Source: Trissonchulus latispiculum
Taxonomy: Eukaryota; Nematoda; Enoplea; Enoplida; Ironidae
Direction of reading: 5' to 3'
Length of the DNA: 64,000 bases
Assembly (NCBI GenBank): GCA_030248195.1
Contig: JASAND010019943.1
Coordinates: 1 to 64,000, forward strand
In this document: positions 44,891 through 55,947 of the stretch, in pieces
Position numbering within the stretch: the stretch's first letter is position 1
How the letters are laid out: the number at the start of each line of letters is the position of its first letter
Notes under the pieces: model-generated
Seen by the model: only the letters and a program-made list of their open reading frames with translations
The model's database searches: none
What the model was told of the DNA's origin: nothing
Program-made: the position numbers and the translations under genes

Positions 44891-45195
44891 AAGGTAAAGG
44901 TTTACCCCAGGAGATATCTCCGTCCTGCCACAGGACATGGGGTGCCGGTGCCCATCCCCGGATTCTCAGCCGTAGAGCCAGGAGTGTCACCTCAAATGAT
45001 GACTGCATCCGTGGAAGGGGGGGCCGGCCCTTCTGCACAGACTTCCCACCGTAGTGGTACCCATTTACCGACCAGTTAAGGATAGATAGCTGGGTTGGCT
45101 AGAGTCGGGAAAGCTTTGTGGCCTCCGGGGATCGAACTACCGACCGTAAGGTCGCAAGTTCTGACCAGCGCCTTAGACCACTCGGCCATCCCGAC
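44891..45195 (-). mobile_element. tRNA-derived SINE (~305 bp)
   Basis: The minus strand begins GTCGGGATGGCCGAGTGGTC, which contains an RNA polymerase III A box. A B box, GGTAGTTCGATCCC, follows at 45141-45128. The 5' GTCGGGA can pair with TCCCGAC at the end of the tRNA-like head (~45110), and the D-stem GCC..GGC is present. The head resembles a leucine/serine-type tRNA, but the anticodon stem is poor, so it is not a functional tRNA. A ~200-bp tRNA-unrelated body (GGCACCGGCACCCCATGTCC etc.) ends in a short TTTACC repeat. Confidence 0.75.
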
Positions 45196-45744
45196 ACATG
45201 GGGTCTGGGATTTGGCCATTTGGGGGTGGGGTCTGCCTCCAAAATTTCGAGGGTGGGGTCGGCACTGTTCCATTTGGGGGGAGGGGTCCCCCCATCCCCA
45301 TAGTTTCCCTGGAAATTCTGGTTGGGGGGGGCAAACTTCGAAAATTTGGTGGTCGACCCCCGAAAAGTGATGGGGAGTGCCCCCCCGGACCCCCCCCCCA
45401 AAATTCGGACCTCAGAAAATTCAAAAAATGGCCTAAAAACGCAAAATTTTCTGTATTTTAACGCTTTTTTTTGTCAAAACAAGGCTTGTTTTTATCGTTT
45501 TAGGCGTTTTTACACCGTTTTAAACCGATTTTAAGCCAAAATTTGAGAAAAAAATTTCAAAAAATGACCAATTTTTAGCTAAATTTAGCTAACTTTTTGG
45601 CCCCAAAAAGTGCTGGGGGGGGGTTGGGGGGGAACCAAAAGTGGGGGGAAAGTATATAAATCTGGGAGGGGGTAAAGTTGGTCGAAAATTTTGGAGGCGG
45701 GGGAATATACCCCCCAACCCCCCCCTAGGGACACTATGCCCACC

Positions 45745-47353
45745 CCATATAGGTGTATATACCACCTGTTTGGGTTGGGGGGGGGGAGTAGAAGGTCCAA
45801 ATTCGGCGCGGGGGACCCCACCCAAATCCGAAATTTGGGGGGGGGGGAGGACCCCCCTAAACTATACCCAAGTTTTTTAGCTAAAAATGCTCCTTTTTCG
45901 ATGTACAGTACATTAAACGTATAGAGGTAGGGGAAAAAACCAAGGTAGTCACTTTTTGGACTCTGCAGAACTACCCAGTGGAGCAATCCGGCTATAAATT
46001 ATTTTCTTATCAAGCCCTGTCTAGACTGTCATTTTGGTAATATAAATCGCCTCTCTAGGTCCTGTCGTTAATTAGTAATTAACGGTTAATTAGCCGGGGT
46101 AAAAAAACCAATGGCGGGGAAAAACCAACCGATGGGAAAAAAACCAACCCCAGTTTTCGGTCAGGGTAACTCATATTAGCGATTTTATGCATGCGACAGG
46201 TAAAATCGGCGTCGCTGACTTCATAGCTGCAGTTATTTTTGCGATATTCCTCATAATAAGTGAGAAAATCAAACATCAAAATTTGCAGCATCAACTGGCT
46301 AGGTTTCATCAAATTTGCCAGTTTCTATGTTAAAATGCAAAAATTTGTAAATCTTTCGAAATTCGATGAAATAAATTAAAATAAACGTTGTTTCAGTGTT
46401 TTTTCGCGTATTTCTTTGTCCCAGAGTACTGTTTGGCCGCTTTAGCTGAGCCAAACAGCTGATCCGCCGAAACGCGGTTTTTACCGGCTAGCACAAAATT
46501 GCCAAGTTCAAATGCAATTTTGAGCTGTTCACGTGAAAGAACGCATTAAACTTGCTATGTGGATGACTTTTGAGCAACTAAGAACCATTTTTGGGAGTTT
46601 GGCAGCAAAAACAAAAATTGGTTTTTTCCCACCCCTTGGTTTTTTTCCCATTTTGTAAAAATTCTGCTGGCAGCTTGGCAAGCGTCGCAGGAAGGTGAGA
46701 CCGACATTTTTGGAAAGAGCACATGTTGTTCTCATAGAAACTATTAAAAGTTATTATCTAACTGCTATGGAAAATTTTTTACAGACCTTCAAAAATAGGC
46801 AAATTTTGAATTTTTGGGGGGTCAAAAATGCTAAAATTTTTAAAATGTCACAAAATGCTCAAAAGTGGTCCGATTTAGCTCAAATTTGGTGTGGTAGGTG
46901 GGATGGGCCCTACCAACTTGCATGCAAAATTTGAGCCCGCTAGCTCATCCCCATCGCCCAAACGGGGGGTTGGTTTTTTCCCCACCACTTGCGGGTTGGT
47001 TTTTTTTCCCCGACCTCTATACTCAAAAGCTTCTGTCAATAGTTTTCGTATGCGAAAATAGGGCTTGAAAATTGACAAATTTGTACTAAAATATGTCCAA
47101 ATTAGCCCAGATTGTGGTTCATAATTGCGTATATTACCTTTTAATTGCTATAAATAATCATCTTTAGCTGTTTATAGGTGATTTATAGCATATTTCTCTA
47201 ATTTTTTTGAAAAAGTTTCAGAAGTGGAAAAAATTTTTTTCAAAAATTTTGCATTGTTTACTTGGTTTGGACCCAATTTTAGGGGGGAGTGGGGTTTGAC
47301 CTCGGCTTGGGGGGGGTCTCACAGGGGGCAAACTGTAGCCTGGTACACCTATG
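45745..47353. mobile_element. CATAGGTGTA-type MITE interrupted by family D
   Basis: Starts CATATAGGTGTATATACC and ends GGTACACCTATG. The two halves (45745-45921, 47020-47353) match the uninterrupted copy at 48715-49269. The right half forms one arm of the 47022-47790 palindrome. Confidence 0.7.
45922..47019 (+). mobile_element. TA-flanked MITE family D, copy 2 (1098 bp)
   Basis: Ends TAGAGGTAGGGGAAAA..TTTTCCCCGACCTCTA, with TA on each side (45920-45921, 47020-47021). The sister MITE at ~48890 shows the empty site, AAACGTACTCAAAAGC. The core GCATCAACTGGCTAGGTTTC is shared with copies 1 and 3. Confidence 0.88.
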
Positions 47354-47790
47354 CCCACCCCCCCCGGTACACCTATGGGGGGGGCTGTGGGCTCATAGGT
47401 GAACCAGGCTACAGTTTACCCCCTGTGAGACCCCCCCACGGAAAGGCCAGACCCCCCTCCCCCCCTACCCGGCCTCAACTACTCCCCCCCAAGCCGAGCT
47501 CAAACCCCCCTCCCCCCTAAAACTGGGTCCAAACCAAGTAAAAAATGCAAAATTTTTGAAAAAATTTTTTGCAATTTCTGAAAATTTTTGAAAAAAATTC
47601 GCAAAAATGGATGTACATCAGCTATAAACAGCTAAAGATTGTTATTTATAGCAATTAAAAGGTAATATACGCAATTATAATTCACAATCTGGCCTAATTT
47701 AGGCATATTTTAGCACAAATTTGTTAATTTTCAATCCCTATTTTAGCATACGAATGCTATTGACAGAGACTTTTGAGTACGTTTTATGTA
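47022..47790. repeat. Long palindrome, arms about 350-400 bp
   Basis: The left arm (GGGCTTGAAAATTGACAAAT.., TTAGCTGTTTATAGG.., GGTTTGGACCCAATTTTAGG, CTGTAGCCTGG) is repeated inverted (CCAGGCTACAG.., CTGGGTCCAAACC.., AACAGCTAAAGATTG.., AATTTTCAATCCCTATTTTAG). The centre is near 47370, at TACACCTATG. It consists of two CATAGGTGTA-type MITEs head to head. Confidence 0.75.
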
Positions 47791-48714
47791 CTGTACATCG
47801 AAAAAGGACCATTTTAAGCTAAAAAACCTTGGGTACAGTTATGGGGGGCATAGGTGTAAGGTGGGGGGGGGGGTTGGGGGCCCCCCAAGCCTTTTTTCAA
47901 TTTCAACCCTCCCCCAAAACTTTTTGGGGGGGACGTCCCCCCCCCCCAACTGGGGGGGGGGGGGGTAGTCGCGCCGAAGGCGTAACTAACAAATGGCCTT
48001 TTTAAAATTGGGTATTTTTAGGATAAATTTTGAAAAAATTTTCAAAAATGTCCAAATTTTTGGCTTAAACTGTTTATTATTATGGGAAATACACGTTTTT
48101 AACTGTATTATGGATCTTATGACTCAATATTGTCCTTATTTTGGACTTGGAAACATGTTGGCAATCAAGTTTTTGAGTTTAAAACCACTGTCTAATGTTA
48201 AAATTACTTTATGGTTAGATGTTTTTTATCATTAGAAACGGCTGAAAATGCGATTTTTGGCATAAAAAATGAAAAAATTTTTTGGGGGAGGGTTGGGGGG
48301 GTCGCCTGGGGGGGGGGGTTGGGGGGGGGTCGCCAGAGGGGGCCCCCCCCAGAAAATGTTGGGGGGGAGCCTCCCCCACCCCAAATCTCCGTTACACCTA
48401 TGATGGGGGGGGTCCCCCTCCCCCAAATTTCGGATTTTGGTGGGGTCCCCCGAGCCAAATTTGGAGCTTCTACTTCCCCCCCAACCCAAACAGGTGGTAC
48501 ACCTATGTGTGGGCTTGGGGGGTTCTAAAAAGGGGCCCCCCAAAATTCCGGTAGAGGGGCCTGCTCCCCCAACCCAAATCCCCGTTACACCTGATGGTGG
48601 GCCCCCCCATGAAATCATTGAGTAGTTTTAACATTAGACAGTGTTTTTAAACTCGAAAACTTGATTGCCAACATGTTTATGAGTCCAGAATAAGGTCAAT
48701 ATTGAGTCTAGAAG

Positions 48715-49269
48715 CATAGGTGTACCACCTGTTTGGGTTGGGGGGGGAGTAGAAGGTCCAAATTTGGCTCGGGGGACCCCACCCCACCCAAATCCGAAAT
48801 TTGGGGGGGAGGACCCCCCTAAACTGTACCCAAGTTTTTTTAGCTAAAAATGCTCCTTTTTCGATGTACAGTACATTAAACGTACTCAAAAGCTTCTGTT
48901 AATAGTTTTCGTATGTGAAAATAGGGCTTGAAAATTGACAAAATTGTACTAAAATATGCCTAAATTAGCCCAGATTGTGGTTTATAATTGCGTGTTACCT
49001 TTTAATTGCTATAAATGACCATCTTTAGCTGTTTATAGGTGATTTATAGCCTATTTTTCTAATTTTTTTCAAAAATTTTCAGAAGTTGCAAAAAATTTTT
49101 TCAAAAATTTTGCATTTTTTACTTGGTTTGGACCCAATTTTAGGGGGGGAGGGGGGTTTGAGCTCGGCTTGGGGGGGGGAGTAGTTGAGGTCGGGTAGGG
49201 GGGGAGGGGGGTCTGGCCTCTCCGTGGGGGGGTCTCACAGGGGATAAACTGTAGCCTGGTACACCTATG
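48715..49269 (+). mobile_element. CATAGGTGTA-type MITE, 555 bp, with 8-bp target duplication
   Basis: CATAGGTGTACC..GGTACACCTATG ends, flanked by TCTAGAAG (48707-48714) and TCTAGAAAG (49270-49278). The flanks together match the other G-rich sub-family, whose uninterrupted copy at ~44390 reads GGACTTCTAGAATC, giving the empty site. Confidence 0.82.
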
Positions 49270-49759
49270 TCTAGAAAGAAGTCCATAAAACCGTTATGAA
49301 CGTGTATTGCTCGCGATAATAAACACGTTAAGCCTAAAAATGCCCAATTTTCGGCCAATTTTCGCGCCTTCGGCGGCCGGCGCGACTACCCCCCCGGGGG
49401 GACCGGGGCCCCCAAAAATTTCTGGGGGGGGTTGGAAAAATGGCGGGGGGGTTGCCCCCAAAACCCCCCCCCCAATCACACCTATGGGCCACCCCACTTT
49501 TCGGTTCCCCTCTCCACTTTTCGGAGATACTTTTTGGCAAGCCCCCACCCACTTTTTTGGGGGGTCGCCCAAAGTGTCAAAAATTATATAGGTTTCTGAG
49601 GTCAAATTTTCAAAAATTTTCTCAATTGTTAGCTAATTTATGACCTTATAAGCTCATTTTAAGCTTAAAAACAGCGATTTTTTGCGTTTTAACCTTAAAA
49701 ATGCTAATTTTTCGATAAAAATTTCGGTATATCTTTACCTTTGACTGTGACCTTCAAAA

Positions 49760-49929
49760 CCCTAAAAAAATGCCAGAGTAGTGCTAAATTCAAAATAATC
49801 ATCAAAATCTAGATCAACAAGACTATGCACAATTTTATAAACCAGCACCAAATCTTTAACCATTCGTCTTTATTCCAGTGAAGGAAGCTTTAATTTCTCG
49901 AGTCTTTGAGGATAAGATAAATTCTTTAA
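49760..49929 (-). pseudogene. 3' piece of a split CR1/Jockey-like LINE
   Basis: Reading the minus strand from the TTAA at 49929: KNLSYPQRLEKLKLPSL, a stop, then RRMVKDLVLVYKIVH. This is the usual continuation after the RRLPGL block of CR1/Jockey-type elements. The preceding part lies at 55948-58150, 6 kb away across a MITE nest. Confidence 0.8.
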
Positions 49930-51200
49930 GGTGGCGCTTGCATTATCGGGTTTATTGATGTAAAAATTGGACAGATTGTTAAATTTTGACGAAATACGAA
50001 GAAGTGGGTCTAGTTTGGTTACCGAACAATTTCAGGGCGAAATTTCAGCAACTGAGAACACGTGATTGGGTAGCTACCATTATGGCTTAGAACATAGAAA
50101 TTTTATTAAAGCTTCGTATAATAGTTTGGAATACGCTCGGTGAAAGAGCATAAAAAAGCTTCCGCTTTCCGCATTAACAACGCTTCTTTTAGCTCCCTCA
50201 ATTGACGTCAGCGTGCACGCTTGCATAAATTGAAAAATCCAGCAGGTTATACCCATTTTGCTTGAATTGTGCGATGACATATATATGCTCCTAAGCTGAT
50301 ATGTAAAGATGCTGGCTTGGCTGTTATCATTTCTGGCTTTCTCTTGGACAAAAGTTCCCAAATTCAGTTTCCCTGAAACTTTCAGGATTGCTTAACTGTT
50401 GTTGATCACAATCAGAAGTGGATGTAGACTGTATACGAAAGTTTGAAAACTTTTCAATTTTCCTCAATTTTTCACTCTATTCAGTTCAATCCCGAAGAGT
50501 TTACACAAAGAGGCTACGCAAAGTAGAGAACAATGGTCTACGCCAAGATTCTGCCATTACGTATTATATACACAAGACAATGGCTGATTACTGATTAATC
50601 ATCAAGCAGTCATCAAAAGGCAGCAAATTCCAGCAGAAATGAATTCCACAGGGTTTTTATTGATGCGTTTGCGTCGCATTTGTTTATAATTTTATGAAAT
50701 ACACTAGGAAACTTATTAAAAGCATAATGTATGCGTAAAACAGAAGCGACTAGTGCAAAATGTTTCAAATTTATTTTCTCATAAATGCTTCAACCAAGCT
50801 TGCTCAAATTTTGCATGTACGTTTATTGGTGAAGTGTGCAGGGCAATTTTTTTAGTTTTTATTTAACATCTATATTCCGTGAAATATTGAGTTTCAAAGA
50901 TTTGAACATAAATAACTGTCTTAAAATTGCATAAATCGAGAAACTGAAAGAATTGGCCTTGCACTAGGTTTATTCATACACTTGTGCAAAATTTGAGCTA
51001 ATTTCATTTAGCCGTTTATGAGTGACACTGTTTTGAAAATTTAAACTTATCCCTGTTGTGTAGGTCGCAAGCCAAGCACTGGATTCATCATATTCTATAA
51101 ATCGCGAGTATTTGACACCAGCTACCACTGCTGAAAGTTTGAAACGGATTGGTTGACAACTGAACTCAGGAGAAGCGGTCCCGATAATGCAAGCGCCCCC
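49930..51200. mobile_element. TTAA-flanked element family B, copy 1 (1271 bp)
   Basis: TTAA at 49926-49929 and 51201-51204. Ends GGTGGCGCTTGCATTATCGG..CCGATAATGCAAGCGCCCCC. The interior includes GGTTTATT..GCAAAATTTGAGCTAATTTCA and CATAAATGCTTC blocks shared with 51722-55947 and 63455-64000. Non-coding. Confidence 0.82.
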
Positions 51201-51204
51201 TTAA

Positions 51205-51717
51205 GCTAGGGAATTCGACGAAACACCATTTTAGCAAAACTGCGATTATTTTGTTCTGAACATCGATTTCTCATAAACTACCCAATGCATTTGTATGATT
51301 TTTGGCTGGATGAAAACTTGCACTATTGAGGAGGGACATTTTTTGGTTTGATCTAAAACATCTCCAGTTCCGAGAAAACTGAATACAAAGTTGCAAAATT
51401 TCGTCTCACCGCGCATTTCCCAGATATTCTGGAGCATTGAGGTTTGTTGAGTTAAACCCAAAAATGTCGCTCGGCCCATATGTCCTACATATCATGGCAC
51501 GAGAAAAAATTTTTGGTCTATATTCAGCCTATCAGACGTCAGTATGTCAGAAAAGTTTTGAGTTTTGTGCTAATTTTGCTAGTTTCGTAAGCTCATGGGA
51601 ATGTATAGATTATAAGCTGTAAAACAAATGTAGGCTCTTTCCAACTCCAAAAATTGCGGAAGTAAAAACGTTTAAAAACAGCACCGCAAAAGCACTGCAC
51701 AAAAGGATACCACCACC
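51205..51717. mobile_element. TTAA element family C, 5'-truncated copy
   Basis: The right end CAAAAGGATACCACCACC stands before TTAA at 51718-51721. Internal sequence matches 52340-52917. The left half is missing from exactly the point where family C has an internal TTTAAGC, here replaced by the end of the family B copy. Confidence 0.7.
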
Positions 51718-51905
51718 TTAAGGTAGCGCTTGCATAATCGGGATTATCGATGTAAGTTTTGGACAGATTGCTCAATTTTTTAGAAATCCTAACTGAGTGT
51801 AGTCTGGCTAGAGGATTATCTTGTGACAAAATTTCGGCTTCTGGAAACCCTTGATTGGATAGCTACCTTCATGGCTTGGAAAATCAAAATATTATTTGAG
51901 CTTAA

Positions 51906-52917
51906 GGTGCTGGTATCGCTTTGTGTAAATTCGACCCTACAATCTTCAATTCTTCATGACAGTGGATGAAACTTTCCAAATACATTATTTTCGTGCTCTT
52001 TAACATTCTGGGACCAGTCCCGGATTTTTAGGTGCAAAGATAAGAAAGTTTTGGTTTTCGCCCTTATTCTCTCAGTACATAGTCGCTACACAGGATTGGT
52101 TGTTATGGCTGGAAAGAGGGCACCAAAATGAACATTTTTGCTTTTACAACTTTTGAGCTACCTCTAGTGGTTAAGGCAGTACAAGCCAAAAACTACTTTT
52201 GGGGTCAAAAACTGGCCATTTTTGAAGAAATCGGTTTTTTCAAAATTACTGCCAAATCTTACAGACAATTTTGGCTGATTTATACTCAAACGATACACCG
52301 TCGAATTGCGCATTTTATCAATACCTATTCGCTGGAGTTCGTTGCTTTAAGCTGGAGAATTCACCGAAAAACCAGTTTGGCAAAATTGCGATTATTTTGT
52401 TTTGAAACATTGATTTCTCAAAAAACTACCCAATGGATTCGCGTGATTTTTTTGGCTGAATGAAAATTCGCCCTATTGGTGGAGGGACAATTTTCTTGGT
52501 TTGAGCTAAAACAGCTCCAGGTGTGAGAAAACTGAATAGAAAGTTGCGAAATTTCGTGTCATCGCGCATTTGCCGGATTTTCTGGAGTATTGAGACTTGC
52601 TGAGCCAAATCCAAAAAAATGTCCCTCGGCCCACATGTCCTTCATATCATGGCACAAGAAGAATTTTTGGCCGATTCCACAGTTTTGAGAAATCGATGTT
52701 CAAAAATTTTTGGTCTATATTCAGTCTGTCAGATGTCAGCATGTCGACAATTTTTTGCTATTTTTTGCCAATTTTGCTAGTTTCTTAAGCTCATGTTAAT
52801 GTACAGATTATGAGCTTTAAAACGATGTATAAAGCTATTTCCAACTCCCAAAATTGCGAAAGTTACAGCGTTTCCAAAAGTCACGACAAAAGCACTGCAC
52901 AAAAGGATACCAGCACC
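51906..52917. mobile_element. TTAA-flanked element family C, complete (1012 bp)
   Basis: TTAA at 51902-51905 and 52918-52921. Ends GGTGCTGGTATCGCTTTGTG..CACAAAAGGATACCAGCACC. It interrupts family B sequence: the flanks GAGC|TTAA and TTAA|CACG join to give the expected host order. No coding capacity. Confidence 0.82.
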
Positions 52918-52936
52918 TTAACACGATATATTTGAA

Positions 52937-55895
52937 AGCACAGAGTGAAAGAGCTTTAAAACCATGTGCATACCTCTTATCTACGTGGTTTCTATCAAAA
53001 GTTACAGGCGGTTGAATATATGACAAAGTTACATTTACCATTCCCATAGCGAATGGCAATGTAAAAACCAGTCGTTCGGAAATGAATTCAACGGGACTTT
53101 GCATGATGCTTTTGTGTTGGATTTGTTTATTATTTATGAAATACAATGTGCGACTTATTAAAAGCATAATATTTGCGCAAAACTGAAGTGATTAGTGCGA
53201 AATCTGTCATTTTGATTTTCTCATAAATGCTGCTACCAAACTCGCTCAAATTTTGCATGCACGTTTATTTGACGGGTACACAGGGGCAATTTTTTAGTTC
53301 TTTAAATCGTATATTCCGTGGGATATTGACTTTCAAAGTCTTCGAATATTCATAAAATACTCAAAACTACATAAATCGGAAAACTGAAAAAATTGCCCCT
53401 GCGTTAGGTTTATTTTACGCATTTATGCCAAACTTGATCTAATTTCATTCAGCCGTTAATGAGTGACACCGTTTTGAAAATTTCAGCTTATCCCTCTTGT
53501 GTAAGTTGCAAGCCAACCACCCTGGATTATTCAAATTCTATATATTGCTAGCATTTAACACCAGCTACCATTGCTGAACGTTTGTAGTAGATTAGTTTCC
53601 GATAATTGGGTTTAGTTTCTGATAATTAGGTCACTTTGATAATTATGTGCAATATCATATAATTAGCTTCGATTGCTGATGGTTAGCCACAATCTCAAAT
53701 AACTGTGCACAGAGTGAAAGAGCTTTAAAACCATGTGCATACCTCTTATCTACGTGGTTTCTATCAAAAGTTACAGGCGGTTGAATATATGACAAAGTTA
53801 CATTTACCATTCCCATAGCGAATGGCAATGTAAAAAACCAGTCGTTCGGAAATGAACTCAACGGGACTTTGCATGATGCTTTTTGTGTTGGATTTGTTTA
53901 TTATTTATGAAATACAATGTGCGACTTATTAAAAGCATAATATTTGCGCAAAACTGAAGTGATTAGTGCGAAATCTGTCATTTTGATTTTCTCATAAATG
54001 CTGCTACCAAACTCGCTCAAATTTTGCATGCACGTTTATTTGACGGGTACACAGGGCAATTTTTAGTTCTTTAAATCGTATATTCCGTGGGATATTGACT
54101 TTCAAAGTCTTCGAATATTCATAAAATACTCAAAACTACATAAATCGGAAAACTGAAAAAATTGCCCCTGCGTTAGGTTTATTTACGCATTTATGCCAAA
54201 CTTGATCTAATTTCATTCAGCCGTTAATGAGTGACACCGTTTTGAAAATTTCAGCTTATCCCTCTTGTGTAAGTTGCAAGCCAAACCCTGGATTATTCAA
54301 ATTCTATATATTGCTAGCATTTAACACCAGCTACCATTGCTGAACGTTTGTAGTAGATTAGTTTCTGATAATTGGGTTTAGTTTCTGATAATTAGGGTCA
54401 CTTTCGGATAATTATGTGCAATATCATATAATTAGCTTCGATTGCTGATGGTTAGCCACAATCTCAAATAACTGTGCACAGAGTGAAAGAGCTTTAAAAC
54501 CATGTGCATACCTCTTATCTACGTGGTTTCTATCAAAAGTTACAGGCGGTTGAATATATGACAAAGTTACATTTACCATTCCCATAGCGAATGGCAATGT
54601 AAAAACCAGTCGTTCGGAAATGAACTCAACGGGACTTTGCATGATGCTTTTGTGTTGGATTTGTTTATTATTTATGAAATACAATGTGCGACTTATTAAA
54701 AGCATAATATTTGCGCAAAACTGAAGTGATTAGTGCGAAATCTGTCATTTTGATTTTCTCATAAATGCTGCTACCAAACTCGCTCAAATTTTGCATGCAC
54801 GTTTATTTGACGGGTACACAGGGGCAATTTTTTAGTTCTTTAAATCGTATATTCCGTGGGATATTGACTTTCAAAGTCTTCGAATATTCATAAAACACTC
54901 AAAACTACATAAATCGGAAAACTGAAAAAATTGCCCCTGCGTTAGGTTTATTTACGCATTTATGCCAAACTTGATCTAATTTCATTCAGCCGTTAATGAG
55001 TGACACCGTTTTGAAAATTTCAGCTTATCCCTCTTGTGTAAGTTGCAAGCCAAACCCTGGATTATTCAAATTCTATATATTGCTAGCATTTAACACCAGC
55101 TACCATTGCTGAACGTTTGTAGTAGATTAGTTTCTGATAATTGGGTTTAGTTTCTGATAATTAGGGTCACTTTCGGATAATTATGTGCAATATCATATAA
55201 TTAGCTTCGATTGCTGATGGTTAGCCACAATCTCAAATAACTGTGCACAGAGTGAAAGAGCTTTAAAACCATGTGCATACCTCTTATCTACGTGGTTTCT
55301 ATCAAAAGTTACAGGCGGTTGAATATATGACAAAGTTACATTTACCATTCCCATAGCGAATGGCAATGTAAAAACCAGTCGTTCGGAAATGAACTCAACG
55401 GGACTTTGCATGATGCTTTTGTGTTGGATTTGTTTATTATTTATGAAATACAATGTGCGACTTATTAAAAGCATAATATTTGCGCAAAACTGAAGTGATT
55501 AGTGCGAAATCTGTCATTTTGATTTTCTCATAAATGCTGCTACCAAACTCGCTCAAATTTTGCATGCACGTTTATTTGACGGGTACACAGGGGCAATTTT
55601 TTAGTTCTTTAAATCGTATATTCCGTGGGATATTGACTTTCAAAGTCTTCGAATATTCATAAAATACTCAAAACTACATAAATCGGAAAACTGAAAAAAT
55701 TGCCCCTGCGTTAGGTTTATTTACGCATTTATGCCAAACTTGATCTAATTTCATTCAGCCGTTAATGAGTGACACCGTTTTGAAAATTTCAGCTTATCCC
55801 TCTTGTGTAAGTTGCAAGCCAAACCCTGGATTATTCAAATTCTATATATTGCTAGCATTTAACACCAGCTACCATTGCTGAACGTTTGTAGTAGA
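52937..55895. repeat. Four tandem copies of a 769-bp unit
   Basis: GAGTGAAAGAGCTTTAAAACC occurs at 52943, 53712, 54481 and 55250, a period of exactly 769 bp each time. Copies are nearly identical. The same sequence occurs once in family B copies elsewhere. The junction piece (TGATAATT.., GCTTCGATTGCTGATGG) occurs only between units. A 93-codon minus-strand frame recurs because the unit recurs, with no sign of coding constraint. Confidence 0.9.
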
Positions 55896-55947
55896 TTCGT
55901 TGAAAAATAAACTCAGGAGAACCGTTTCCGGTAATGCAAGCGCCCCC

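Larger units (their letters stand above)
43340..49500. repeat. Nest of G-run-rich MITEs with CATAGGTGTA termini
   Basis: CATAGGTGTA / TACACCTATG occurs many times (e.g. 43464, 44184, 44576, 47344, 47850, 48400, 48505, 48715, 49260, 49485), each at the edge of a block dense in runs of 5-13 G or C. Two sub-families are visible. One (~555 bp) has GTACAGTACATTAAACGTA and GACCCAATTTTAGGGG. The other (~500 bp) has AAACATGTTGGCAATCAAG. Copies are nested and in both orientations. There is no gene; open frames are Gly/Pro/Trp-rich artefacts. Confidence 0.75.
51722..55947. mobile_element. TTAA-flanked element family B, expanded copy
   Basis: Begins GGTAGCGCTTGCATAATCGG after TTAA (51718-51721) and ends GGTAATGCAAGCGCCCCC before TTAA (55948-55951). 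It contains a full family C insertion (51906-52917) and four copies of a 769-bp tandem unit, which inflate it from ~1.27 kb to 4.2 kb. Confidence 0.8.

Noticed and set aside
45108..45195. Functional tRNA gene on the minus strand
   Set aside because: The anticodon stem does not pair well, and a further ~200-bp body and simple-repeat tail follow, as in a SINE.
45000..48620. Gly/Pro-rich open frames of 80-130 codons on both strands
   Set aside because: They arise from G- and C-runs in nested MITEs; both strands and several frames are open at once.
52835..55474. Identical 93-codon minus-strand open frames repeated at 769-bp spacing as a gene family
   Set aside because: They repeat because the underlying 769-bp unit repeats; related copies elsewhere are not open, and there is no coding signature.
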